A stretch of DNA of 64,000 nucleotides, taken from NCBI RefSeq assembly GCF_042646605.1, contig NZ_JBHRUG010000048.1:62001-126000 (forward strand), written 5' to 3'. Below are positions 53,201-61,691 of this stretch, one piece after another. The notes under the pieces were generated by a model that saw nothing but the letters and a program-made list of their open reading frames with translations, was not told where the DNA came from and made no database searches. Within the stretch, counting starts at the first letter, position 1; each line of letters starts with the position of its first letter. Both the position numbers and the translations under genes were made by a program. Source of the DNA: Litchfieldella rifensis (GTDB lineage: Bacteria > Pseudomonadota > Gammaproteobacteria > Pseudomonadales > Halomonadaceae).

Positions 53201-54709
53201 TCAGGTGTTTTCTTTGAGCTGCATTCTCTTGCGAAGTAAAGGACCAATGAAGCAGGGGAGTGCCAGCCCGAGTATGGCAATTAGCCATAGGCTGATAGAA
53301 AGATTACTGCTCCAAAGCGACATCCAATCGCCATTGGCAATATCCAACGTGTGGCGCAAGTTCGTCTCCATCTCGGGACCAAGCAACAACCCAAGAATGA
53401 TGGGCACGAGCGGTATATCAACTTTGCGCAGAAGATAGCCTATTACCCCGAAGGCAACCATGAAATACAGGTCGAACGAGGAATGGCTTATCGAATAGAT
53501 TCCCACAAAGGCGACCATGGTGACGATGGGAAGCAGGTACATCGGCGGAATGGAGAGTAGCTTCACGAATATTCCAACCAGCGGGATATTCATGAGCAGA
53601 AGCAGGAAATTGCCGATCAGTAGTGCCGCGATCACGCCCCAGACGATGTCCGCGTTCTGGGTGAACATTAGCGGACCAGGAGTGATATTCATCGAAATCA
53701 GTAAGGCGAGTAGCACGGCAGTGGTGCCTGAGCCAGGCACCCCGAGGGTGAGCATGGGAACCAGTGCCCCTGACGAAGCGCCGTTGTTGCCAGCCTCTGG
53801 AGCCGCGACACCTCTTGGGTCTCCGTAACCGAAATGCCCCTTGCGTCCAATCAAGCGCTTCTCGAGTGTATAGCTGACAAAGCTGCCCAATGATGCTCCG
53901 GCACCCGGAAGCACGCCTGCAATGAATCCCAGCATACCGCCTCTAAGGCTGGTGGGCAGAATGGCAACGATATCTCTCAGGCCAAGATTGAGTTTACTGA
54001 TGGTGACCAAGGGTTTCCCACCTCCAGCCCGGTCTTCGATGAAGAGCAGTAGCTCGGAGATGGCGAATAAACCAACGATAGCGATGATGAAGTCGACACC
54101 CTCGTAGAGATGCAAACTGCCGAAGGTGTAGCGCTGCGTCCCCGTCGAATCGATACCTATCGTGGCGATCATCAACCCGATACCTGCGGCGAGGATCGTC
54201 TTGACCGGATTCTTGCCGGTGACGCCGCCTAGTGTGGCGAAGGCCAGCACGAAGAGAGCAAAGTATTCGGCGGCACCGAAGGTGAGAGCGAACTTGGCGA
54301 GCAGGGGGGCCAGGACGATCAGGCCCAGCGTCGCCAGCAAGCTGCCCACGAAAGACGCGATTGCCGAGATCGCCAGCGCTTCGGCGGCCTTCCCCTTCTG
54401 GGCCATGGGATAACCGTCGAGGCAGGTCATCATCGCCGGCTCGTCGCCGGGGATATTGAGTAGGATGGCGGAAATGCGGCCACCGTACATGGCGCCGGCA
54501 TAGACGGCGGTGAGCATGATCAGGGCCGTTTCCGGACGCAGGCCCAGTGTAAAGGCCAATGGGATGAGGATGGCCACGCCGTTGGCCGGGCCGAGGCCCG
54601 GCAACGCTCCGATCAGGGTGCCGAGGAAGGCGCCCAGTAACGCAAACATCAGGTTGTGTGGTGCCAGGGCGACACCGAAGCCGTCGATCAGATAGCCCAG
54701 GGTTTCCAT
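53201..54709 (-). CDS. tctA: Tripartite tricarboxylate transporter permease TctA
   Basis: Large membrane subunit of 502 residues with about 12 helices. Family marks are GTLIGALPGLGPANGVAILI, YAGAMYGGRISAILLNIPGD and GVLPGAGASLGSFVSYTLEK. It transports dicarboxylates or tricarboxylates with TctB and the TctC binding protein. The start at 54709 has GAGG 6 bases upstream and gives the family N-terminus. Follows TctB by 2 bases. Confidence 0.93.
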   Translation of the reverse strand: METLGYLIDGFGVALAPHNLMFALLGAFLGTLIGALPGLGPANGVAILIPLAFTLGLRPETALIMLTAVYAGAMYGGRISAILLNIPGDEPAMMTCLDGYPMAQKGKAAEALAISAIASFVGSLLATLGLIVLAPLLAKFALTFGAAEYFALFVLAFATLGGVTGKNPVKTILAAGIGLMIATIGIDSTGTQRYTFGSLHLYEGVDFIIAIVGLFAISELLLFIEDRAGGGKPLVTISKLNLGLRDIVAILPTSLRGGMLGFIAGVLPGAGASLGSFVSYTLEKRLIGRKGHFGYGDPRGVAAPEAGNNGASSGALVPMLTLGVPGSGTTAVLLALLISMNITPGPLMFTQNADIVWGVIAALLIGNFLLLLMNIPLVGIFVKLLSIPPMYLLPIVTMVAFVGIYSISHSSFDLYFMVAFGVIGYLLRKVDIPLVPIILGLLLGPEMETNLRHTLDIANGDWMSLWSSNLSISLWLIAILGLALPCFIGPLLRKRMQLKENT

Positions 54710-54711
54710 GG

Positions 54712-55161
54712 CTATACCTCCAGGATACTCAGTACGCCCAGCGGCAGCGCCAGGTCGAGAGCGTAGGTAAACAGGGCATACACCGCGACGCCGGCAACTG
54801 CGCTGATGCCGAAGGCTCGCGGGGGTCTGGCTCCCATGCGCCAGCACAGGGTGCCCACTGCTACCAGGGTGGCGAGGATGAAGCCCAGCGGCTCGAGCAG
54901 CAGGGTGTAGGCGATCATCACCAGCATGGCGAAGACAAGCTCAAGCCCGGTTCGCCAGCTCGGATAGGGATTGTCCGGATCGGGTTTCACGATGAGGTAG
55001 AGGCTGCACAGCGCAACGATCACGGATATCACCTTGGGAAAGGTGGATGGGCCGACAGCGCCGTCGCCACCGAACGGTTCGGAGAACTGGGTCGCACCCC
55101 AACCGTACGCGACGGCCAGGGTGAGCATCAGTACGCCGACGATGCGGTCGTTGACGGTCAT
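54712..55161 (-). CDS. tctB: Tripartite tricarboxylate transporter small subunit TctB
   Basis: Small membrane subunit of 149 residues with four predicted helices (DRIVGVLMLTLAVAYGWGAT; AMLVMIAYTLLLEPLGFILA). TctB proteins are poorly conserved and recognised by context: it lies between TctC and TctA, overlapping TctC by ATGA and preceding TctA by two bases. Confidence 0.88.
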   Translation of the reverse strand: MTVNDRIVGVLMLTLAVAYGWGATQFSEPFGGDGAVGPSTFPKVISVIVALCSLYLIVKPDPDNPYPSWRTGLELVFAMLVMIAYTLLLEPLGFILATLVAVGTLCWRMGARPPRAFGISAVAGVAVYALFTYALDLALPLGVLSILEV

Positions 55162-56147
55162 CTTGCGATACCAAGATCGGATGAAATCTGCTCAATGGAG
55201 GCGATCTGCTCGGTGACGAAGTTGGTGAACTCCTCACCGGAGAGGTGGAAGGGCATCAGGCCATTATCCATCATGACCTGTTTCCACTCGTCGCTCTCGT
55301 AGAGCGTATTCATGGAATCGATCCAGTACTGCTTGGCGTCGTCGGGGATGTCCGAGGGAATGTAGAAGCCCCGCCAGTTCGCACCGACCAGATCGATACC
55401 CTGTTCCTTCGCGGTGGGAATGTCCGCGTACTCCTCCAGTGGCAGGCGCTCGTCGGAGAGCACGGCGAGCACGCGCAGGTCGCCGGACTTGATGAAGCCG
55501 CGAGCCTCGCTGATGTCGCCGGTGAAGGCGTCCACATGGTGTCCCACCACCTGGGTCAGGGCTTCGCCGCCACCATCGTAGGGCAGGTACTTGATATCGC
55601 GAAGATCGCTCACTCCCGCTTTCTGGGCCGCCATCAGCAGCTTGAGATGATCCCAGCTACCCTTGGAGTCGCCGCCGGAGAACGTCACCGAGGTCGGGTC
55701 TTCCTGAAGTGCACTCATTAGATCGTTGAGGTTTTGGTAGGGCGAGTCATCAGCGACGGCAATGATGCCGTAGTCGGCGCCGAGGGCGCCCACCCAGTCC
55801 ACCATGTCTGCTGTCATGCCGGGGAAGAGGCCCTGGGCCAGGCCGGCCGCGGTGGTGGTGGAGGCAGCGATCAGCAGCTTGGGGTCGTTGCTGCGCTTGG
55901 AGACGACGTGGGAAAAGGCGACGCCACCGGTGGCTCCCGCCATGTTGATGGTCTGTACGCTCGCGGGCACCAGGTCGAGATTCTGCAGGACCCTGCCCAC
56001 GGAACGGCAGGTGAAGTCCCAGCCGCCTCCCGGGTCAGAGGGAGCGATGCAGTCAACCTTTCCGGAAGGTTCGAAACTCCAGGCCGCGGTGGAAATGAGC
56101 GCGCAGGAGATTGCTGCCGTGAGCTTGGCTTTGCCATGCATTTTCAT
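55158..56147 (-). CDS. tctC: Tripartite tricarboxylate transporter binding protein TctC
   Basis: Periplasmic binding protein of 329 residues. A signal peptide (KLTAAISCALISTAAWSFEP) is followed by the TctC fold with VDCIAPSDPGGGWDFTCRSV and the conserved Asp in TGDISEARGFI. It delivers a carboxylate to TctAB. It starts at ATG 56147, two codons before a second ATG, and overlaps TctB by ATGA. Divergent from nothing; a LysR gene follows upstream on the same strand. Confidence 0.92.
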   Translation of the reverse strand: MKMHGKAKLTAAISCALISTAAWSFEPSGKVDCIAPSDPGGGWDFTCRSVGRVLQNLDLVPASVQTINMAGATGGVAFSHVVSKRSNDPKLLIAASTTTAAGLAQGLFPGMTADMVDWVGALGADYGIIAVADDSPYQNLNDLMSALQEDPTSVTFSGGDSKGSWDHLKLLMAAQKAGVSDLRDIKYLPYDGGGEALTQVVGHHVDAFTGDISEARGFIKSGDLRVLAVLSDERLPLEEYADIPTAKEQGIDLVGANWRGFYIPSDIPDDAKQYWIDSMNTLYESDEWKQVMMDNGLMPFHLSGEEFTNFVTEQIASIEQISSDLGIAR

Positions 56148-56316
56148 GATGTCACTCTCGTTTGCTTGACGTCGCTAATTGTTGTTGAGATCGATGCCTT
56201 CCCGGAGGAAGTCAGTTTGACCTTAGGGCGACGAGTCACGAATGAACATCACTAAATCGCAAAGCCTGGCTTCGTGGTCCGCGAAGTCAGAGAATTAATA
56301 AGCCAACATCAGTCGA

Positions 56317-57213
56317 TTACAATTCTGGTTTTTCCGTGAGGTGGGACAGCATTTGTTTGCTAATGGTGGAAAGATCGTCCGGATTTTTCACGCCGATCAC
56401 TAGCTCTCGTCTGGCCCAGGCGTCCCTGAGGGCAATGGTATCGATGTCGAGGCTCGGCAAATGACTGTGCACGGATTTTTCTGGAAGCACACCCACGCCC
56501 ATGCCCTTGTCGATCATCTGCAGGATGCCCTCGAAGCTTCTGACCTGGATGCGCATATGCAGGTTTTTTCCCAGTTGTCGCGCATTTTTCGTCACTAGCT
56601 GGTGAAGGGAAGAGCCTTGTTCCAGCCCGATGAAGTCGTACTCGGAAGCCTCCGAGAGCAGGATGGTGTCGCGGCCTGCCAGCGGATGTCCCTTGGGAAT
56701 GACCAATACCAACTGGTCGGTTCGGTAGGGAAAGGTGTGCAGGTCTCCTGAGGGCATGTGGCCGGCAAAGATGCCGATATCGGTGAGATCCTCCTTGAGC
56801 GCGGCGATGACTTCCGTGCTGAGCTTTTCCTCCAGGTCAATCTTGACGCCGGGATGTTCGGTAGAGAAACGCGACAGGTCCTCGGGCAAAAACTGGATGA
56901 TCGCCGAGGTGTTGGCGTGCAGGCGTACGTGGCCGCGAACCCCTTCGCTGTACTCGCTCAGGTCGGCGCTCAAGTGGCGCAGTTGATCGAAGACATTTCG
57001 CGCATGATGGAGCAGGGCGTGGCCTGCAGGCGTCAGTTCCACACCCCGGGGACGGCGGTAGAGAAGCGGGGAGCCCACCTGGCTTTCGAGATCGCTGATG
57101 CGCTTGCTCACCGCGGCGAGCGCCATGTTTTCTCGGTTGGCGGCGGCGGTCAGGCTGCGTTCATCGGCGATAGCGATGAAAAGCCTAAGCGTCACAAAAT
57201 CGAATCGCATCAT
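56317..57213 (-). CDS. LysR-family transcriptional regulator
   Basis: Regulator of 298 residues with an N-terminal HTH (DFVTLRLFIAIADERSLTAA, then LAAVSKRISDLESQVGSPLL) and a C-terminal effector domain (HVRLHANTSAIIQFLPEDLS). It lies between the TctABC genes and the divergent CoA-transferase operon, so it is the likely regulator of both. A second in-frame ATG follows the first directly. Confidence 0.9.
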   Translation of the reverse strand: MMRFDFVTLRLFIAIADERSLTAAANRENMALAAVSKRISDLESQVGSPLLYRRPRGVELTPAGHALLHHARNVFDQLRHLSADLSEYSEGVRGHVRLHANTSAIIQFLPEDLSRFSTEHPGVKIDLEEKLSTEVIAALKEDLTDIGIFAGHMPSGDLHTFPYRTDQLVLVIPKGHPLAGRDTILLSEASEYDFIGLEQGSSLHQLVTKNARQLGKNLHMRIQVRSFEGILQMIDKGMGVGVLPEKSVHSHLPSLDIDTIALRDAWARRELVIGVKNPDDLSTISKQMLSHLTEKPEL

Positions 57214-57361
57214 CGGATGGTGTCCTCAACGGTGGCCGGGAGTGGCGGTTGGTTCCTGACTTCGTCGATTGTGAAGGGGGGCTTGGCAAATGCCTGATTG
57301 TGCGAGGACAGGAGCGTGGACAAACTTCGAGCATGTCTGAAATGGTTAAGGTGGAATACCG

Positions 57362-58555
57362 ATGGAAAATACACAAGTTCTTGAAGGACTGAAAGTTCTC
57401 GAGCTTGGGCAATTGATCGCCGGTCCCTTCGCCACCAAGCTCCTTGGGGAGTTTGGCGCCGACGTCATCAAGGTGGAGCCTGTGAGCAAGGGCGATCCTC
57501 TTCGCAAATGGCGAAAAGTCCAGGACGGTATCTCGCTTTGGTGGCATGTCCAGGCTCGCAACAAGCGCTCGCTGGAACTGGACCTCAAGTCGGAGGAGGG
57601 CCAGGAGGTCATAAAGCGACTGGTTGGCGATGCCGACATCGTGATCGAGAACTTCCGCCCGGGCACTCTGGAGAAGTGGGGGCTTGGCTGGGAGGAACTG
57701 TCGGCCATCAACCCCCGGTTGATCATGGTGCGCGTCTCCGGTTACGGCCAGACCGGCCCCTACCGCGACAAGCCGGGCTTCGGTGTCATCGGTGAGGCCA
57801 TGGGCGGGCTTCGCTACCTGTGTGGCTTCCCCAATCAACCCTCGGTACGGGTGGGCATCAGTATCGGCGACTCGCTCTCCGCGCTCTACGCGGTCATCGG
57901 CTCGCTGCTGGCACTGCATGAGAGGGAACGCAGCGGAAAGGGCCAGTACATCGACATCGCTCTCTACGAAGCCGTTTTCTCGATGATGGAGAGCCTGATT
58001 CCCGAGTACGACGCCTGCGGCCATATCCGCGAGCCCAGCGGTAGCGCCCTGCCTGGCATCACGCCATCCGACGCCTACCCCTGCAAAGATGGCAGCTACG
58101 TCATTATCGCCGGCAACGGCGACAGCATCTTCAAGCGTTTGATGCAGGTGATCGGGCGTCCCGATCTAGCCGAGGATCCGCGCCTTGAGCACAACGACGG
58201 CCGCAGCCAGCACGTCGAACTGATTGACGGCGCCATCAGCGACTGGACCCTGCAGCATTCGCGTGACTTCGTGATCGCGCAACTCGACGAGGCCAAAGTG
58301 CCGGCCGGCTATCCCTATACCGCAGCTGACATCGTCAAGGATCCTCACTTCGTCAGTCGTGAAATGCTCGAAGACATCACGCTGCCCTCAGGCGCGCGCC
58401 TGAAAGTTCCCGGTGTGATCCCAAAGCTGAGCCGCACTCCGGGGCGGGTGGGGGGTGCCGGGCCCAAGCTCGGTGAGCATACCAGGCAGATCCTCGATGA
58501 ACTCGGCATCGATGCCGAGACACAGGCGAAGATGAAAGAAAAGGGCGTCATCTGA
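57362..58555 (+). CDS. Class III CoA transferase (CaiB/BaiF)
   Basis: CoA transferase of 397 residues. The family opens with GLKVLELGQLIAGPFATKLL and the catalytic Asp is in RVGISIGDSLSALYAVIGS, near residue 170. The middle carries the RNKRSLELDLK segment. It moves CoA from a donor such as succinyl-CoA or acetyl-CoA to a carboxylate. Members of this group include succinate:hydroxymethylglutarate and itaconate CoA transferases, which fits the lyase downstream. Starts 149 bases after the LysR start. Confidence 0.9.
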   Translation: MENTQVLEGLKVLELGQLIAGPFATKLLGEFGADVIKVEPVSKGDPLRKWRKVQDGISLWWHVQARNKRSLELDLKSEEGQEVIKRLVGDADIVIENFRPGTLEKWGLGWEELSAINPRLIMVRVSGYGQTGPYRDKPGFGVIGEAMGGLRYLCGFPNQPSVRVGISIGDSLSALYAVIGSLLALHERERSGKGQYIDIALYEAVFSMMESLIPEYDACGHIREPSGSALPGITPSDAYPCKDGSYVIIAGNGDSIFKRLMQVIGRPDLAEDPRLEHNDGRSQHVELIDGAISDWTLQHSRDFVIAQLDEAKVPAGYPYTAADIVKDPHFVSREMLEDITLPSGARLKVPGVIPKLSRTPGRVGGAGPKLGEHTRQILDELGIDAETQAKMKEKGVI

Positions 58556-58577
58556 TTCAAGGCGGAGGCAAGACGAC

Positions 58578-59537
58578 ATGAAAGGCGACGGCAAGAAGAT
58601 TCATATGCAGGAGGTTGTGACGCGAGACGGCTTCCAGAGCGAGAGCGACTTCGTGGATACCGGCAGGAAGATCGAACTCGTCAATCAGCTCAGCGAGTGC
58701 GGCTACGCCAAGATTGAGGTGACTTCCTTCACCTCTCCGAGGGCGATTCCGGCGCTGCGCGACGCTGAAGAGGTCATGCAGGGCATCATCCGCAATCCCA
58801 GCGTCGAGTACACGGTGTTGGTGCCCAATGTTCGCGGTGCCGAACGGGCGCTGTCCTGTGATGTCGACGAGGCCAATCTGGTCATGTCGGCCAGCGAAAG
58901 CCACAACCTCTCGAACCTGAGGATGACGCGCGAGGCTTCCTTCAGCGGTTTGAAGGAGGTGGTCAAGGAAGTGCAGCCAACGCGCACCGCTATCAACGTC
59001 TCACTTTCCACCGCCTTCGGTTGCCCCATGGAGGGTGAAGTGCCGCTGGACACGGTACTCTCCTGGGTGGAGCGCTTCGCGGAAATGGACGTGCGCGGCA
59101 TCACCCTCTGCGATACCACCGGCATGGCTTACCCAACGCAGGTTGCCAAGGTGATATCCGCGTTCAAGGAACGCTTTTCGAACCTCCAGCTCACCGTGCA
59201 CCTGCATAACACTCGCGGTATGGCGCTGAGCAACGCCCTGGCGGCGATCCAGGCCGGGGCCGACCGCTTCGACAGTTCCCTCGGAGGGCTCGGCGGCTGT
59301 CCTTACGCTCCTGGGGCAACCGGCAATGTCTGCACCGAGGACCTCGTCCATATGCTGGAGCTGATGGGCTACAACACCGGTGTTGATCTCGACAAAACGC
59401 TCAACGCCGCCTCGCTGCTGCCGGGCCTGGTGCACCATGAAGTACCAAGCCAAGTACTCAAGGCGGGACGTCGTCTCGACCTCCATCCCACGCCGGATTT
59501 CGTCAAGGGACGTCTTGGCTCTGAGCCCGAGCGTTAA
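58578..59537 (+). CDS. Hydroxymethylglutaryl-CoA lyase family protein
   Basis: TIM-barrel lyase of 319 residues. The motif VVTRDGFQSE carries the metal-binding Asp; the next region has KIEVTSFTSPRAIPAL; the metal His pair is in TVHLHNTRGMALSNALA; the catalytic Cys signature is GGLGGCPYAPGATGNVCTE. This is the HMG-CoA lyase signature, though close paralogues cleave 3-hydroxy-3-methyl- or citramalyl-type CoA esters. Follows the CoA transferase by 22 bases, so the two form a CoA-activation/cleavage pair. Confidence 0.92.
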   Translation: MKGDGKKIHMQEVVTRDGFQSESDFVDTGRKIELVNQLSECGYAKIEVTSFTSPRAIPALRDAEEVMQGIIRNPSVEYTVLVPNVRGAERALSCDVDEANLVMSASESHNLSNLRMTREASFSGLKEVVKEVQPTRTAINVSLSTAFGCPMEGEVPLDTVLSWVERFAEMDVRGITLCDTTGMAYPTQVAKVISAFKERFSNLQLTVHLHNTRGMALSNALAAIQAGADRFDSSLGGLGGCPYAPGATGNVCTEDLVHMLELMGYNTGVDLDKTLNAASLLPGLVHHEVPSQVLKAGRRLDLHPTPDFVKGRLGSEPER

Positions 59538-59587
59538 GCGACCGCCGAGTTGAAACACTGCCAGTCTTTCATAATACGAGGCTAGTG

Positions 59588-60526
59588 ATGAACATCGTTT
59601 TTCTCGACAGTGAAACCGTGCCGAAGGACATACCTGCCCCCGCCTGGACAGAGCGTTGGGACAACCTGGCGCTTGCTCCGGATGAGAGCACCGTGGAGGC
59701 GCTGAAGGACGCCGACATCGCTATCACCAACAAGGTGAAGATCACGCGCCGCGACCTTGAGCGACTCCCCAGGCTCAAGTACGTGTGCGTAGCGGCGAGT
59801 GGCTATGATTGCGTGGACCTCGAAGCCTGCCGGGATCACGAGGTGGTGGTCGCCAATTCGCCGGACTATTCCTCCAATAGCGTGGCCGAGACGGTTATCG
59901 CCTTGATTTATGCACTCCGGCGTCGACTGATTCCCTACGCCGAGGCGAGTCATGATCGGTGGCCCGAGTCCTCGTTCTTCTGTGTTCATCTTGCGCCCAT
60001 TCTCGACGTTCAGGGCGCCACCCTGGGCATCGTCGGCCGGGGCGATATCGGTAACCGCGTGGCCCAACTCGCCGAGGCGGTCGGCATGAAGGTAATGTTT
60101 GCCGAACGCAAGGGGGCGACTACGGTCAGAAGCGGCCATGTCGCTTTCGAAGATGTGCTTCGCCAAAGCGATATCCTGACGCTTCACTGCCCGGCAGTAC
60201 CGGGCGTGGATTACCTGATTGGAAAGCGAGAGCTATTCGTCATGAAGCAAGGGACCTACTTGGTCAATACTTCTCGAGGAACCCTGGTTGACGCCGATGC
60301 CGTTCTGGCCTCCCTTGACCAAGGCCACTTGGGTGGGGCGGCACTGGACGTATTGGCTTCAGAACCACCGCCCAAGGATCACCCTCTGATTCGCGATCGT
60401 CACCCAAACCTCATCGTTACTCCTCATATAGCCTGGGCAAGTCAAACGAGTATCGACAACCTGATCAAAAGGATTCTGGAGAATCTGGAAGGGTTTCACT
60501 CAAAAGCACCGATCAATACCGTATAG
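59588..60526 (+). CDS. D-isomer-specific 2-hydroxyacid dehydrogenase
   Basis: NAD(P)-dependent enzyme of 312 residues. The Rossmann loop is TLGIVGRGDIGNRVAQLAEA, the catalytic Arg is in LVNTSRGTLVDADAV, Glu in GGAALDVLASEPPP and His in VTPHIAWAS. The glycerate dehydrogenase/hydroxypyruvate-reductase subgroup is the closest. With the CoA transferase, lyase and the glycerate kinase it suggests a route that ends in glycerate. A GTG one codon earlier is not needed. Confidence 0.9.
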   Translation: MNIVFLDSETVPKDIPAPAWTERWDNLALAPDESTVEALKDADIAITNKVKITRRDLERLPRLKYVCVAASGYDCVDLEACRDHEVVVANSPDYSSNSVAETVIALIYALRRRLIPYAEASHDRWPESSFFCVHLAPILDVQGATLGIVGRGDIGNRVAQLAEAVGMKVMFAERKGATTVRSGHVAFEDVLRQSDILTLHCPAVPGVDYLIGKRELFVMKQGTYLVNTSRGTLVDADAVLASLDQGHLGGAALDVLASEPPPKDHPLIRDRHPNLIVTPHIAWASQTSIDNLIKRILENLEGFHSKAPINTV

Positions 60527-60778
60527 AAAGTTTGCGATGTGCTGGAGAGGGATATTGTGCGTTGTACACGAAGTGTGGGTGGTTGTAGAAGCTAAGTGAT
60601 ACGGATAGTGCCACGGAAGGGCGGCCTCTTTGGATAGGTGCAATGCCCTGCGTGATGAAAGATAATAAGCAGGGTAACGAAAATAGCCGGCGCCAACGCC
60701 CGAGGTCACTGTCACCTGGCCTCTGATCGGCTCGGCGTCCCGGCCCTCCAAAACAGGCTCTACATCTATCGAGGTAGC

Positions 60779-61509
60779 ATGAATCCCACCATTGAACTGC
60801 TGAAATCCCACCGTTCGATCCGCAAGTTCACCGATCGCAAAATCCCCCAAGAGCTGCTGCTGGAGCTCATCCGGGCCGGCCAGTGCGCCGCGACCTCCAG
60901 CCACGTTCAAGCGTACAGTGTCATCCACGTCAAGAATCAGACGAATCGCGAGAAGATCGCCGAGCTGGCCGGCGGCCAGGACTATGTGGCCACCTGCTCC
61001 GATTTCCTGGTGTTCTGTGCCGACATGAAGCGACCCACCGAGGCGTCCGAGCACACCGGCGCCAACGTGTGCGGGGGATGACCGAGCAACTGCTGGTGGC
61101 TAGCGTGGACACTGCCCTGATGGCGCAGAACGTGGCCATTGCCGCGGAATCCGAGGGGCTGGGCATCTGCTACATCGGTGGAATTCGCAACGATCCCCAC
61201 GCCATCAGCGATATTCTCCGGTTGCCGGAGCATGTCTATCCGGTATTCGGCATGTGCCTCGGCTACTCGGCCCAGATGCCGGACATCAAGCCCCGCCTGC
61301 CGGTCGAGGCGATCCTCATGGAGGACCATTACACCGAGGATCGCCAGCAGGTGGAGGCCTTCGATGACGCCATGCACACCTACTATCAGGAGCGCAGTGA
61401 CGGCAAGAAGGACTCCAACTGGTCACGGAATCTCACGCCGCTCTTCGATAGCAAGTTGCGCGCCCATATGCGGGGTTTCCTGATCGAGCGGGGCTTCGAG
61501 ATGAAGTGA
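60779..61509 (+). pseudogene. NfsA-type nitroreductase with frameshift
   Basis: Oxygen-insensitive nitroreductase (NfsA/FRP-like), FMN-dependent, of about 243 residues when joined. The first frame (60779-61081) begins MNPTIELLKSHRSIRKFTDR and runs to FCADMKRPTEASEHTGAN. The second frame continues MTEQLLVASVDTALMAQNVA, GLGICYIGGIRN and YPVFGMCLGY to 61509. The break at about 61067-61078 sits in a GTGTG run; two extra bases there would explain it. It is probably inactivated, unless the base run is a sequencing error. Confidence 0.85.
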
Positions 61510-61551
61510 TTCTCCGTCTGGCCCCGCAAATTGACAGTGAGTCGAATCGGC

Positions 61552-61686
61552 TCACCGCTCCGCCAAGGATCGCTGCAAATGGCTGCAGAAGCGTGGCGTA
61601 TGTTCGGTATATTGGCGGGCGAACTCCTTGCCGAAGCCGCTCGATGCGCCCGTGATGAGCACCCATGAAGTGTCTGTTGTGGTCAT
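61552..61686 (-). pseudogene. Truncated SDR N-terminal stub
   Basis: A 44-residue minus-strand frame starts MTTTDTSWVLITGASSGFGK, the cofactor loop of a short-chain dehydrogenase, and loses similarity after FARQYTEHTPRF; it stops at 61552. The remaining 200 residues are missing, so it is a deletion remnant. It starts 5 bases after the stop of the efflux gene and was probably the next gene of that operon. Confidence 0.75.
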
Positions 61687-61691
61687 TTCGC

